From positions 1-64,000 of the forward strand of contig NZ_JBKKJT010000011.1 in the NCBI RefSeq assembly GCF_046614675.1: a DNA stretch of 64,000 nt, read 5' to 3'. The notes beneath the pieces are model-generated. The model was not told the origin of the DNA. It searched no databases and saw only the letters and a program-made list of their open reading frames with translations. Both the position numbers and the translations under genes were made by a program. This document shows, piece after piece, positions 15,325-24,277 of the stretch (within the stretch, counting starts at the first letter, position 1; each line of letters opens with the position of its first letter). The stretch is from Chryseobacterium cupriresistens. Lineage in GTDB: Bacteria > Bacteroidota > Bacteroidia > Flavobacteriales > Weeksellaceae.

Positions 15325-16482
15325 TTAAAAGCTGGTAATGATTCTGTTAATTCCTTCTTCCAAAATTTCCGTGGATGTAGAAAAGCAAATTCTTATATGT
15401 CCTTCGGCTCCTTTGCCGAACCACCTTTCTGATCCCGGAACAATGGCTACTTTTCCCTGCTGCAGAACATGCTGGGCGAACTCATCACTTGACATTCCGT
15501 TTTCAATCTTTGGAAACAATACAAACGTAGCCTCGGGCAGATTAGGGGTTACAATTTTTGAACGGCTTAATAGTCTGAACGCAAGATCTCTGTTGCTTTG
15601 CAAGTGCGTCAGAAACTCTTTATACCAGGGTTTCGCTTTCTCCAGAGCTACGCTTGCTGCAATCTGCGATAAAGTAGAAACACCTTCTATTGTGGAATTG
15701 AAATTGGATTTTTCTGTGAAGTCTTCAAGAATATCCTGATCATTACATAAGACAGCGCCTATTCTTAATCCTGCTATTCCGAATGATTTTGAAAATCCGT
15801 AAACGGTAAAGCTCTTTCTCTTTGCCTTCTCTGAAACGGAAGAATAGGTATGGAAGTCTTTATCATCATAAATAATATCACTCCAGATTTCATCACTCAT
15901 TACCCAAAGATCATGAGCCGATGCAATTTCCGCCACTTGTATTAAAACTTCTTTAGAATACACTTTTCCAAGCGGATTGTGCGGATTGCATAGGCTGATA
16001 AGTTTGGTTTTGGAATTAATTAAAGAAACCAGGCTTTCAAAATCAATTTCTCCTGTTGTTGTATCTACTGGGCAAAGCATTACTTTTCCGCCTGCTGTTT
16101 CCACTGATTTTTTGAAAAGGAAATCAACAGGATCCAGAATAATGGCTTCGTCTCCGGGGTTAAGAACATAGGATGCGATGAGAAACATTCCCTGAGCAGC
16201 ACTATTCACTGCCAAAACATTTTCTGGGGAGAAATTACCATGCTTTTCTGTATTAAAATGATCTGCAACGCTTTTCTTAAACTCAGGAAGTCCGGAAAAT
16301 GGCCCATAGCTTAGATATCCGTCTTTCAGGTATTCAATAATTCCCTGTTCTATTTCAGGAGCTGTTCTGAAATCGGGATCGGCTGCCGTAAGAGGAATGA
16401 TCCCGTCTTCCAGGGTAGCCCATCTTCCGTTGTAGGCTTTTCTTTTCAGGGCTTCAAAGTTGATATCGTTATTGGTAAACAT
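15325..16482 (-). CDS. PLP-dependent aminotransferase / MalY-PatB-like C-S lyase
   Basis: A 385-residue fold-type I PLP enzyme. Marks: PLTAADPDFRTAPEIEQGII and GYLSYGPFSGLPEFKKSVAD near the N-terminus, SLCNPHNPLGKVYSKEVL (about 163-180), DEIWSDIIYDDKDFHTYSS and the PLP-lysine motif FTVYGFSKSFGIAGLRIG. The DEIWSDI text and the GYLSYG region resemble MalY/PatB cystathionine beta-lyases more than aspartate aminotransferases, but this cannot be separated by eye. The start codon lies 2 nt after the stop of the flavin monooxygenase gene, so the two are one transcript. The reaction may be beta-elimination or transamination; the substrate is unknown. Confidence 0.83.
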   Translation of the reverse strand: MFTNNDINFEALKRKAYNGRWATLEDGIIPLTAADPDFRTAPEIEQGIIEYLKDGYLSYGPFSGLPEFKKSVADHFNTEKHGNFSPENVLAVNSAAQGMFLIASYVLNPGDEAIILDPVDFLFKKSVETAGGKVMLCPVDTTTGEIDFESLVSLINSKTKLISLCNPHNPLGKVYSKEVLIQVAEIASAHDLWVMSDEIWSDIIYDDKDFHTYSSVSEKAKRKSFTVYGFSKSFGIAGLRIGAVLCNDQDILEDFTEKSNFNSTIEGVSTLSQIAASVALEKAKPWYKEFLTHLQSNRDLAFRLLSRSKIVTPNLPEATFVLFPKIENGMSSDEFAQHVLQQGKVAIVPGSERWFGKGAEGHIRICFSTSTEILEEGINRIITSF

Positions 16483-16484
16483 AT

Positions 16485-17561
16485 TTATTTATAGGATATA
16501 GGTAAAATATTTTCAGTCTGTTGATGGAGCGGGAGTAAAAACTGCTTAAGCAATGTTCTTCCATTATGAATGTGAATCTCTATTTCGGACTTTCTGCCTG
16601 CCTCATATTTATGGAAGACTTTCTGCATGTTTTCTTCTTCAACTAAGTATTTCGTTAATACAAAGGCATCTTTCAGAGCTGAGGTAACTCCCTGGCTGGT
16701 AAATGGAATAAGTGGGTGCGCTGCATCCCCGATGAATACGAAATTATCTTTGTAAAAAGGGTTTAACTCTTCCAGTTCATATACATTCCATAAATGTACA
16801 TTTTTATAATGTGATTTCTGTATAATTTCCGGGACTAAAGGATGCCAGTTTTCGAAAATGTCAAGCATATATTTCTTTAAGTTTTCTGCGGAACATTCAC
16901 TGATCATATATTTTTGATTATCAAACTGTGAATACCAAAGGATGGTATCTTCAGAAAGCTTGAGAATACCGAAAGTCAGTCCACCTTCCTCGTGGTGAAA
17001 CTTCATAAAGTCATTATCAATAACATCCGCAATTTCTTTATTCTGAATGATATTGACGACTTCACTTTCTCTTACTATTCTCATGATTTCATCTTGAAAA
17101 AGATTTCTTCTGATCCGGCTTCTGGAGCCATCAGAGATCACTGCAATATCAGCGTCAATCTCAGTTCCGTCAGAAAGTTTCAGTTTTCCATTCTGCAGCT
17201 CATCAGGAATAATAGTTTCTTCATAAGTTATCTTGCCTGGAGTAAGGTTTTGTGTCAGTAAACTGATTAATGCATGCCTTGAAATGGCGAAAACATTGTT
17301 CAGTTCTTTTTCTGCGAGAATTTTTCCGGTGTGTGAATATTGGATGTATTTTTTCAGAAAATTTCCATGTTGGAGAAGAAGATCAGGATCAATGATCTGA
17401 TAAAGATAATCCATTCCTTCTTTCGGAATGAGAAAGCCGTGACCTGCCAGATCTTTCTTTTTTCTCCTTTCGTAAATATGATAATCAATATTGTATTTTT
17501 CTAAGTAATTCGCCATGCTTAAGCCGGAAATACCGGCGCCCACGACAGCAATTTTCTTCAT
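16485..17561 (-). CDS. FAD-dependent aromatic-hydroxylase-type monooxygenase
   Basis: A 358-residue class A flavoprotein. The Rossmann motif VVGAGISGLSMANYLEK (about 5-21) binds the ADP part of FAD. GTEIDADIAVISDGSRSRIR (about 133-152) carries the conserved DG motif contacting FAD and NAD(P)H, and GDAAHPLIPFTSQGVTSALK (about 277-296) is the second FAD motif. Relatives are salicylate hydroxylase, kynurenine 3-monooxygenase and TetX-like enzymes; this one lacks an obvious C-terminal membrane helix. It is cotranscribed with the aminotransferase downstream and lies about 330 bp from tryptophanase, which makes an indolic or other aromatic substrate worth considering, though this is only inferred. 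Confidence 0.85.
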   Translation of the reverse strand: MKKIAVVGAGISGLSMANYLEKYNIDYHIYERRKKKDLAGHGFLIPKEGMDYLYQIIDPDLLLQHGNFLKKYIQYSHTGKILAEKELNNVFAISRHALISLLTQNLTPGKITYEETIIPDELQNGKLKLSDGTEIDADIAVISDGSRSRIRRNLFQDEIMRIVRESEVVNIIQNKEIADVIDNDFMKFHHEEGGLTFGILKLSEDTILWYSQFDNQKYMISECSAENLKKYMLDIFENWHPLVPEIIQKSHYKNVHLWNVYELEELNPFYKDNFVFIGDAAHPLIPFTSQGVTSALKDAFVLTKYLVEEENMQKVFHKYEAGRKSEIEIHIHNGRTLLKQFLLPLHQQTENILPISYK

Positions 17562-17860
17562 TTTTCGGAATAAAGTATTTTTCAGGTTGGTTTTTTAAGT
17601 ATTTTTTTAATCCTTTAGATCAATACAAAATTAAATTAAAAACATTCACTATTTCAAAAAACGGCTTAATTTAATTTTGATTTCCTGAAAAATAAGATAA
17701 AAAGAGTAAGATAAGCCGGATAATAAAAGTATATGTTTGGTTTATATTTATTTATAAAAAAGATTTTTTTTTCAATATTTAAATAGCCTTAATTTATTTA
17801 AGTGGTAATGTGAAATTAAGATTGTTTTTTGCTTAAAAACGCTTAGTTTTGGTGCATAAA
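17562..17860. other. AT-rich intergenic stretch without a gene
   Basis: About 300 bp of very AT-rich sequence between the tnaA terminator and the monooxygenase start. No open frame, tRNA or exact -7 box was found, although it must contain the promoter for the monooxygenase-aminotransferase pair. Confidence 0.5.
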
Positions 17861-17884
17861 AAAACCGGAAGAAATTCCGGTTTT
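17861..17884 (-). terminator. Terminator of tnaA
   Basis: AAAACCGGA / TCCGGTTTT with an AGAAAT loop; on the minus strand it overlaps the few bases after the tnaA stop and is followed by a T-rich tail. Confidence 0.75.
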
Positions 17885-17888
17885 ATGA

Positions 17889-19265
17889 TTAAGCTTTTTC
17901 AAGCTGAACAGTAAAGTGTCTTAAGATTTCCGGTTCCCACGTAATCCTGTATCCTTTTGCTATTTCATCACGTCTTTCATATACGTTTCTGATAGCAGCA
18001 GCAATATAATCCATGTGGTTGTTGGTGTAGGTTCTTCTTGGAATAGCCAGTCGTACCAGCTCTAACTTCGGATAACGGTTTTCTCTAGTAGCAGGATCTC
18101 TGTCTGCCAATAATGTTCCGATTTCTACAGTTCTGATCCCTGCCTCCTTATAAATTTCCAGCCCTAATGTCTGAGCCGGATATTCTTCACGGGATACATT
18201 TGGAAGAAAGTTTAAAGAATCGATGAATACAGCATGTCCTCCGATAGGCTTTTGAACAGGAATTCCGTATTCAATTAATTTATTACCCAGATATTCAACC
18301 TGAGAGATTCTGCTTTCAAGATAAGCAAACTCAGTAGCTTCATCCAGACCTACAGCTAATGCTGCCATATCTCTTCCCGCCATTCCTCCATAAGTAATAA
18401 AACCTTCGTAAATGATGGTGAAATTGGATGCTTTTCTGAAAACTTCTTCGTTACTCAAAGCTATAAATCCTCCGATGTTTACTAAACCATCTTTTTTAGA
18501 ACTCATAGTCATTCCGTCTCCGTAAGAGAAAATTTCCTTACAGATATCTTTAATGCTTCTGTTTTCCTGTCCTGCTTCTCTTTGTTTGATGAAGTAAGCA
18601 TTTTCAGCAAATCTCGCTGAATCAAAAAATACAGGAATTCCATATTGGTCGGAAAGGGCTTTTACTGCCTTCATGTTTTCCAAAGAAACAGGCTGTCCTC
18701 CTGAAGAATTACAGGTAATGGTAATTAAACAGAAAGGGATGTTTTCTTTAGGATGGCTTTTATAAACTTCTTCCAGTTTTTCAAGGTTAATATTTCCTTT
18801 GAAAGGATGAAGATCATTAATATCAAAAGCTTCGTCTATCGTACAGTCAATTGCATGTGCCTTTCTGAATTCGATATGACCTTTTGTCGTATCAAAATGC
18901 GAGTTCCCAGGAACTACATCACCTTCTTTTACCAATACTGAGAAAAGGACGTTTTCAGCAGCTCTTCCCTGGTGGGTTGGTAATAAATATTTGAATCCTG
19001 TTATTCTTTCAACAGTTTTTTGTAATTGTTCAAAAGAACGTGATCCGGCATAGCTTTCATCTCCGGTCATTAAAGCAGCCCATTGTTTATCAGACATAGC
19101 CCCCGTTCCTGAATCGGTAAGCAGGTCAATATAAACATGTGAAGATCTTAGGTTGAAAAGGTTATAATTAGCTTCTTTAAGCCATTGCTCTCTTTCTTCT
19201 CTGGTGGATTGATAGATTTCTTCCACCATTTTAATGCGGAAAGGTTCCGCGTACGGTAAATTCAT
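17889..19265 (-). CDS. tnaA: Tryptophanase (tryptophan indole-lyase)
   Basis: A 458-residue PLP enzyme of the beta-eliminating lyase family, cleaving L-tryptophan to indole, pyruvate and ammonia. Family marks: YIDLLTDSGTGAMSDKQWAA (about 45-64), the active-site Tyr in GDESYAG (Tyr72), PTHQGRAAEN (96-105), and the PLP-lysine loop MSSKKDGLVNIGG (Lys257/258). Two positions separate it from tyrosine phenol-lyase: HFDTTKGH has Asp125 where the phenol-lyase has Thr, and the C-terminal ILRHFTVQLEK has His where the phenol-lyase has Phe. Both match tryptophanase. No TnaC-like leader peptide was seen in the 93-bp upstream gap. Chryseobacterium species are known indole producers. Confidence 0.93.
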   Translation of the reverse strand: MNLPYAEPFRIKMVEEIYQSTREEREQWLKEANYNLFNLRSSHVYIDLLTDSGTGAMSDKQWAALMTGDESYAGSRSFEQLQKTVERITGFKYLLPTHQGRAAENVLFSVLVKEGDVVPGNSHFDTTKGHIEFRKAHAIDCTIDEAFDINDLHPFKGNINLEKLEEVYKSHPKENIPFCLITITCNSSGGQPVSLENMKAVKALSDQYGIPVFFDSARFAENAYFIKQREAGQENRSIKDICKEIFSYGDGMTMSSKKDGLVNIGGFIALSNEEVFRKASNFTIIYEGFITYGGMAGRDMAALAVGLDEATEFAYLESRISQVEYLGNKLIEYGIPVQKPIGGHAVFIDSLNFLPNVSREEYPAQTLGLEIYKEAGIRTVEIGTLLADRDPATRENRYPKLELVRLAIPRRTYTNNHMDYIAAAIRNVYERRDEIAKGYRITWEPEILRHFTVQLEKA

Positions 19266-19358
19266 GAGTTAAATTATGTTTTAAATTGTTTGTAAAGAAA
19301 ATGTGCTTGAAAATAATTTTTCAAAATTCATCAATGTATAGATAAGTCGGAAAAGGGA

Positions 19359-19976
19359 TTATTCCGGAGCCTTAAATATATTTTCATCAGAATGGAATCC
19401 GGCTACACCGCCGCTCACAGCAAATTTCATGGCAGAAGCTGCTGTCATTCCTACTACAGGTTTGATGTTTTTTTCTTCAGTAACAATTACCCAGCCCGAG
19501 ATGGCATACGAGTGGGGAAGATATACCGCAACGTAATTATGCTTATCAACGTCCGACATTTCTTTTTGAGTTAAAAAGCCAATTCTCCAGATTTCCGGAT
19601 TTTCATTGGTTTTTACCCATACGGGATCGTTGAATTTTTTCTTGTCGCCTACAAATGAAGACATGACGTCTTTCGTAGGAGTATAGATGTGTTTTACTCC
19701 CGGAGTTTTCTCCAGCAAGCTGTCCATCGTGTCGAAAAAGAATCTTCCGACTACGAATTTATTTCCTAAATACCCCAGAATAGCCGTAAACAGGATGATA
19801 GATACAAATACAAGCCCCGGAATCTGCTTGGCAAGAGAAGGCACAAGGTTGTCAATCGCACTTACAATATACCAGATCACAAAAATAGTAAGCCCGATAG
19901 GCCCAATGATAACCAACCCCTGAAAAAAATTCTTCAGGAACAGATTGGCAATATTTTCAAAGCTTGGCTTCTTCAA
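19359..19976 (-). CDS. DUF502 membrane protein
   Basis: A 205-residue protein with two N-terminal membrane helices (FFQGLVIIGPIGLTIFVIWY at about 17-36 and GLVFVSIILFTAILGYLGNK at about 54-73) and a soluble C-terminal domain. The family text is clear: PLVEKTPGV-type DSLLEKTPGVKHIYTPTKDV, WRIGFLTQ, VAVYLPHSYAISGWVIV and the final VGMTAASAMKFAVSGGVAGF. DUF502 proteins are widespread, of unknown biochemical role, and related in plants to LIKE-COV proteins. The gene starts 23 nt after miaE and is probably cotranscribed with it. Confidence 0.87.
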   Translation of the reverse strand: MKKPSFENIANLFLKNFFQGLVIIGPIGLTIFVIWYIVSAIDNLVPSLAKQIPGLVFVSIILFTAILGYLGNKFVVGRFFFDTMDSLLEKTPGVKHIYTPTKDVMSSFVGDKKKFNDPVWVKTNENPEIWRIGFLTQKEMSDVDKHNYVAVYLPHSYAISGWVIVTEEKNIKPVVGMTAASAMKFAVSGGVAGFHSDENIFKAPE

Positions 19977-19999
19977 GGTGTATTCTTTACTATTTTATT

Positions 20000-20578
20000 T
20001 TAACCGTGAATCGTTTCTTTATTTCCGTAGGATTTAATAATGCTGGCCTCATATTCCAGCCATTCTTCCCAACGTTTGTTTACTTTTTCAGGATTTCCCA
20101 GTTGTCTTGCAAAGCCGATAAAAGTAGTGTAATGATTGGCTTCGGAAATCATCAGTTCTTTGTAAAAAACTTTAAGCTCTTCGTCTTTGATATTTTCGGT
20201 AAGAACTTTGAATCTCTCGCAGCTTCTGGCTTCAATCATTGCGGCAAACAGCATTTTGTCTACGATGAGGTCTTCTCTGCTTCCCTGAATGATAAATTTT
20301 GCCAGCTCATTCACGTAATCATCTTTTCTTGCTCTTCCAAAAGTAAAGCCTCTTTTTTTGATGATTTCATGTACCTGATTGAAATGATCCAGTTCTTCCT
20401 GTGCAATGGCAAGAAGTTCTGTTACAATCTCAGGATATTCCGGAAGCATCGTGATCAGGCCTATTGCATTGGTTGCTGCTTTTTGCTCACACCAGGCATG
20501 ATCCGTTAAAATTTCTCCAATGTTTCCTTCTGCAATATTTGCCCACCTTGGGTCGGTAGGTAGTTTCAACTTAAACAT
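20000..20578 (-). CDS. miaE: tRNA-(ms2io6A37) hydroxylase
   Basis: A 192-residue non-haem diiron enzyme that hydroxylates the isopentenyl group of 2-methylthio-N6-isopentenyl-A37 in tRNA. The ferritin-like four-helix bundle provides the iron ligands: Glu in DHAWCEQKAATNAIGL, the E-x2-H pair in AQEELDHFNQVHEIIKKRGF, Glu in AAMIEARSCERF and the E-x2-H pair in MISEANHYTTF. These are the MiaE positions. Its substrate is made by MiaB, encoded at 47123-48559 in this window. DUF502 follows 23 nt downstream. On the opposite strand a 181-codon open frame (19964-20509) is a shadow. Confidence 0.92.
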   Translation of the reverse strand: MFKLKLPTDPRWANIAEGNIGEILTDHAWCEQKAATNAIGLITMLPEYPEIVTELLAIAQEELDHFNQVHEIIKKRGFTFGRARKDDYVNELAKFIIQGSREDLIVDKMLFAAMIEARSCERFKVLTENIKDEELKVFYKELMISEANHYTTFIGFARQLGNPEKVNKRWEEWLEYEASIIKSYGNKETIHG

Positions 20579-20755
20579 GTTGTAAATTTTTTGTAAATTT
20601 AAACAAATTGGACATATTTAATGCTTCTGATGTGACAGATTTTATTTTCTATTGAATTTTGTACAATCAGAACTGTCTTTTTTGTAGCATTGCAAATATG
20701 AATTAATGATATCCTGTTATTTTACGGTAATAAAAAAACTAATGACTCAATCACA

Positions 20756-21949
20756 ATGATTAGACAATACTATTTGCCCATGCTATTTTCATTACTTTTT
20801 ACGGTGAAAGGACTACCTGTCTATGGTCAAAATGTAAAAGATTCAGTTGAAATATCTCTAAGACCCTATGCGAGTCTTCGCGGTCATATGGCAGTGTATG
20901 ACCATAAAATGGAACTTCAGGAAAATGCATCAAGAATCGGAATGGAGCTGAATATCAAAAAAGGAACATTGGGTTTTATTGCAGGCGGAGAAGTGCAGTT
21001 AAATATGTTTCGTGGAAGTACCTCATTTAATGTGGATGGAAGCCTTTCCAGTGGATTTGTTTCGATAGAATCCTCACAATCTAGACAGGTTTTCGGTAAT
21101 AGGCTTGGTTATTTGGGAATTGATCTGGGGAAATATGGAATCCTTACCATTGGGAAGCAATGGGGTGTTTATCGGGACATCACTTCTTACACTGACCGGT
21201 TTAATGTTTTTGGGGCAAGAGCATCTGCTACATTTGTCGGAGGTACTGATGGTGGAGAAACCGGAACAGGACGTGCGGATCAGGCCCTTATTTACCGTAA
21301 CCGCTTTGGAAATCTGTATATCGGAGGGCAGATCCAGGCCAGAGGGGGAAATAATGATCATTTTATTGATGGATTTGGTGGCTCTGTTCAATATAAAATT
21401 ACAGATGGTTTTTTTGCCGGAGCAGCTTATAACAGGGCTTTTCTGAGTGACCGTCTAATACAGAATGGCGGGGCAATAGGTATTACCGGCCAACCCACTT
21501 ATTTTTCTTTAGGAGCAAAGTACACCGGGAAAATTTTGGATTGGAGTGTTCTTTTTGTTCTGCATAAAAACGGAGATTTTTCACAGAGTTTTTATCAGAA
21601 CCCTGGAATGGAGGTAGCTCAATCAATTATGGTATTCAATGCTAAAGGACTGGAGTTTTTTGGAAAATATAAACTTGATAAGTTTTCTATTCTTGCGGGA
21701 TATAATTTATATGTCCCGGACATAAAAAATACAGAAATAATTTCCGGGCAGTATCATCTGGATCCGGGTTTTAAAAGGAATGATTGTATTGTTGGTGTTT
21801 CTTATCACCCCTTTAATTTTGTCCAGATTTATTCAGAACAAAGAATTTCTATGGGTAAAACATCATTGGGAGAAAGAGAAAAAAGTGTTTTTACTCTTGG
21901 ACTAAAAATTGATCTCTCCAAAACTTTCATTAAAAATTTTGACCTTTAA
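20756..21949 (+). CDS. Gram-negative-type porin
   Basis: A 397-residue outer-membrane beta-barrel with signal peptide ending VYGQ (about residue 25). Marks include SLRPYASLRGHMAVYDHK at the first strands, SRIGMELNIKKGTLGFIAGG, the family-typical RLGYLGIDLGKYGILTIGKQ followed by WGVYRDITSYTDRFNVFG (constriction-loop region) and repeated amphipathic strands to the end. The C-terminus (KTFIKNFDL) is less typical than a terminal Phe. It probably lets small solutes through the outer membrane. Ion preference cannot be predicted. Single gene, convergent with the acyltransferase at 12 bp. Confidence 0.82.
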   Translation: MIRQYYLPMLFSLLFTVKGLPVYGQNVKDSVEISLRPYASLRGHMAVYDHKMELQENASRIGMELNIKKGTLGFIAGGEVQLNMFRGSTSFNVDGSLSSGFVSIESSQSRQVFGNRLGYLGIDLGKYGILTIGKQWGVYRDITSYTDRFNVFGARASATFVGGTDGGETGTGRADQALIYRNRFGNLYIGGQIQARGGNNDHFIDGFGGSVQYKITDGFFAGAAYNRAFLSDRLIQNGGAIGITGQPTYFSLGAKYTGKILDWSVLFVLHKNGDFSQSFYQNPGMEVAQSIMVFNAKGLEFFGKYKLDKFSILAGYNLYVPDIKNTEIISGQYHLDPGFKRNDCIVGVSYHPFNFVQIYSEQRISMGKTSLGEREKSVFTLGLKIDLSKTFIKNFDL

Positions 21950-21961
21950 AAGATATAATTA

Positions 21962-23059
21962 TTATGATTTATTAATGGCTGTGTTTTTCCTGAAGTATTC
22001 TAAAAGTCTCCAGCCTGTTTCATCTACTTTTTTCAATCCTGCTGAAATAATGAAGGCTAAAATAATATTAATCCCATAAATAATGAGCATTAAAAGCCAC
22101 CATGGCATATTTTCTTTTAGTGGAACTACCAGGAAATAAACGAGCGAAGAGCTTATTCCCTGTGCAAAATAGAAGAAAATAGCATTCTTCCCGATATAGG
22201 TAATAAAGTTTTCTTTTGTGATCTTCAGCCGGTTGTAAAGAACAAATAAGGTTACCAGAGAGAATAATGCCCAGATGATATAAGGGATTTTCGGCGGGAA
22301 TTTATTTCTATTGATTTTGTAGAAAATATCTCCTCCATAGTACCAGAACATCCATATAAGAGCCATTCCTGTAAGTGCATATAGTACAGGAATTGCTTTG
22401 GTGGAGATCTTTTTTCCACGCATTTTGTGTCCTGTTAAAAAAACAGCAAGGTAGAAAGCAACATATCCCACTTGTCCTGTTGGGTAATATTCCGGGAAGA
22501 TATTGAATAGCAAGGTTATAGCAATACAAAGTCCGATGAACCAATTGATATGTTTCGGGAAGAACCTTAAAATAAGTACACCGAAAACGGTAAGTACATA
22601 ATAGACTTTTAAATACCAGAAGCTTCCCATTACTACCGGAAACGTGTCGGCATTGGTGTACTGATGAAGATACCAGTTTCCGAGATTTTCCCATTGAGGG
22701 TATGCTGAAACACTGGTTGCGGAGTATTTGGATCCAAATGTTGAATAAAAGTTCTGCAGCCATTCCATGGAAAAGAAACTCAGGCCAAACACTTTAAAGA
22801 AGTAATCTAAAAAGAACAGGAAAGTCACAAAAATCATATAGGTGATCTGGAGTTTCAGAAGACGATATAATGTTTTTTCAATATTCGCTCCCGAAGTGAT
22901 TCCGCTCAAAGCATAAAAAAGAGCTACGTCAAAAACAAGCGAGAAAACTCTTACTTCAGCGGGAATATAAAATTGTCCAGACCAGAAAGCGGTATGGATA
23001 AATATGATGGAAAGTGTTGCCAGTCCTTTGGCGAAATCAATATAGAGATCTCTGTTCAT
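21962..23059 (-). CDS. Acyltransferase 3 family membrane protein
   Basis: The start MNRDLYIDFAKGLATLSIIF has the family's N-terminal R-x3-(I/L)D-x-A/L-KG-(I/L)A block followed by the conserved His in IHTAFWSGQ. About ten membrane segments follow, ending in a hydrophobic pair (IFFYFAQGISSSLVYFLVV and WWLLMLIIYGINIILAFII). Such proteins O-acylate sugars of the envelope or exopolysaccharide. ATG 23059 (365 residues) is chosen over the upstream TTG at 23107 because a -7 box, TATTTTTG, lies at 23093-23100, downstream of that TTG. No glycosyltransferase genes lie nearby, so the target glycan is unknown. Confidence 0.83.
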   Translation of the reverse strand: MNRDLYIDFAKGLATLSIIFIHTAFWSGQFYIPAEVRVFSLVFDVALFYALSGITSGANIEKTLYRLLKLQITYMIFVTFLFFLDYFFKVFGLSFFSMEWLQNFYSTFGSKYSATSVSAYPQWENLGNWYLHQYTNADTFPVVMGSFWYLKVYYVLTVFGVLILRFFPKHINWFIGLCIAITLLFNIFPEYYPTGQVGYVAFYLAVFLTGHKMRGKKISTKAIPVLYALTGMALIWMFWYYGGDIFYKINRNKFPPKIPYIIWALFSLVTLFVLYNRLKITKENFITYIGKNAIFFYFAQGISSSLVYFLVVPLKENMPWWLLMLIIYGINIILAFIISAGLKKVDETGWRLLEYFRKNTAINKS

Positions 23060-23092
23060 TATAGGTGGGTTGGAAGTTCTTTGTAATTTTTT

Positions 23093-23100
23093 CAAAAATA
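23093..23100 (-). promoter_or_regulatory. -7 promoter box of the acyltransferase gene
   Basis: TATTTTTG on the minus strand, 33 nt before the ATG at 23059; it rules out the upstream TTG as the main start if used. Confidence 0.5.
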
Positions 23101-23141
23101 CAAACAAATTGATTGTTTAAGACATAAAAGATTTTTTAAAC

Positions 23142-23177
23142 AAAAAAGGGGCGGAACATACTGCCCGCCTCCTTTCT
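23142..23177 (-). terminator. Terminator of the zincin lipoprotein gene
   Basis: AAAGGGGCGG pairs with CCGCCTCCTTT with one bulge, leaving an AACATACTGC loop. A T run follows on the minus strand (CCCCTTTTTTG). It lies 29 nt after the stop at 23206. Confidence 0.7.
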
Positions 23178-23205
23178 TAAATATGCTAAAAATGAATGTT
23201 CTCGT

Positions 23206-24093
23206 TTATTGAAGATGTTTAAATTCTTCAGCAGAAATTTCTCCTGTCTGAATTTTTCTCAGCTCATCTATATATTGACTCATGTAGGCATCAATTTCAG
23301 GATTTACTGTGTTTTTAGCCATCTTATAAGTACCATTTAAAACTCCCTGATAATAATAAAAGAAGTTGTAATCGAAATTGGAGGCATTAAGATCGTACTG
23401 GCCCAGAAGGAATCCTAAACGAACTGCTGATCTTCTCTGCGCTGGTGTTCCATGGTGGTTTACATTTGTTGTCTGATAGTCACCGATACTTTGAGCAAAC
23501 TCATAGGCTGCCGCAATTTCCGGGAAGCTGGTTTTATTGTACCCGTTAGGTCTTCTCAGATAATATCCTGCAAAACCATCTGCCTCAAGCTCGTTTGGTC
23601 TGTACGTTGACTCCGATACAGAAGGAAGATTGAAAATATACTGCAGCTGATGTCCGTATTCATGAGCAAGAATCATTGCGTTTACAATATCGCCGCCTTT
23701 TGATTTTGCATCATAATAAATAGCGTACCCATAATAGATCTTTCCTGTTGAGTAGGAAATAGCATTGTAGGTTGAATTGAAATTGGACGGATCATTTACA
23801 AAACGCAGAGTAGGGGTGCTTCTTCCCCACATGCTTGCAATTCTGGTCATCTGGCCGTTCATAAAATTAGTGTCTGTGGAGTTTTGAAGCCCGGTCAGTA
23901 AGACTGAATTGGTGCTCCAGTTGTTGTCTACATAGGAGCATCCTTTTTCAGTAGTTCCCGGCTGATCAACTTTTGCACTCAGTGCTTCTTGTTGAGGTTG
24001 AACATTGTTGTCCATTTGGTCATCACTACATGCTGTCAATGAAGTTACAGCAATGGCACCTGCTAGTAAGCAGAGATTAAAGTTTCTTTTCAT
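23206..24093 (-). CDS. Zincin-type metalloprotease lipoprotein
   Basis: A 295-residue protein starting MKRNFNLCLLAGAIAVTSL with lipobox LTAC (Cys22). The centre holds the zinc-binding helix ILAHEYGHQLQYIF (HExxH type) and, 20-odd residues later, NELEADGFAGYYLRR, whose Glu is the probable third zinc ligand, a layout seen in neutral zinc peptidases such as YpfJ. No transmembrane segment beyond the lipoprotein signal. It is probably a periplasmic or surface peptidase; the substrate is unknown. ATG 24093 was preferred to a TTG at 24105 because it gives a regular lipoprotein signal. Monocistronic with its own terminator. Confidence 0.82.
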   Translation of the reverse strand: MKRNFNLCLLAGAIAVTSLTACSDDQMDNNVQPQQEALSAKVDQPGTTEKGCSYVDNNWSTNSVLLTGLQNSTDTNFMNGQMTRIASMWGRSTPTLRFVNDPSNFNSTYNAISYSTGKIYYGYAIYYDAKSKGGDIVNAMILAHEYGHQLQYIFNLPSVSESTYRPNELEADGFAGYYLRRPNGYNKTSFPEIAAAYEFAQSIGDYQTTNVNHHGTPAQRRSAVRLGFLLGQYDLNASNFDYNFFYYYQGVLNGTYKMAKNTVNPEIDAYMSQYIDELRKIQTGEISAEEFKHLQ

Positions 24094-24239
24094 ATATAAT
24101 ATCAATTTGGTAAAACGAATTTATGAAATTATCTCTTAATTGTGAGTACATTAATAAAAAAAATTAATCAAAATAAAGTGAATAAGGTTTTATTTAAAAA
24201 AACATTGCTTTGATTGTAAGCTATTTAGAAATTTATATG

Positions 24240-24247
24240 TATATTTG
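24240..24247 (+). promoter_or_regulatory. -7 promoter box of rplU-rpmA
   Basis: TATATTTG, 30 nt before the rplU ATG. A TTG at 24214-24216, 23 bp upstream, could serve as the -33 element. Confidence 0.6.
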
Positions 24248-24277
24248 CACCTCGAAATAACTAAAAATTTATAAACA

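Noticed and set aside
17889..19265. Tyrosine phenol-lyase
   Set aside because: The residues that separate the families are Asp125 and His in the C-terminal LRHFT segment, both as in tryptophanase.
19964..20509. 181-codon plus-strand frame
   Set aside because: It lies entirely antisense to miaE, whose diiron motifs are intact; the antisense product is Phe/Cys-rich and unrecognisable.
22308..22763. 151-codon minus-strand frame inside the acyltransferase
   Set aside because: Shifted frame of the same strand; the acyltransferase frame has the conserved N-terminal block and membrane segments.
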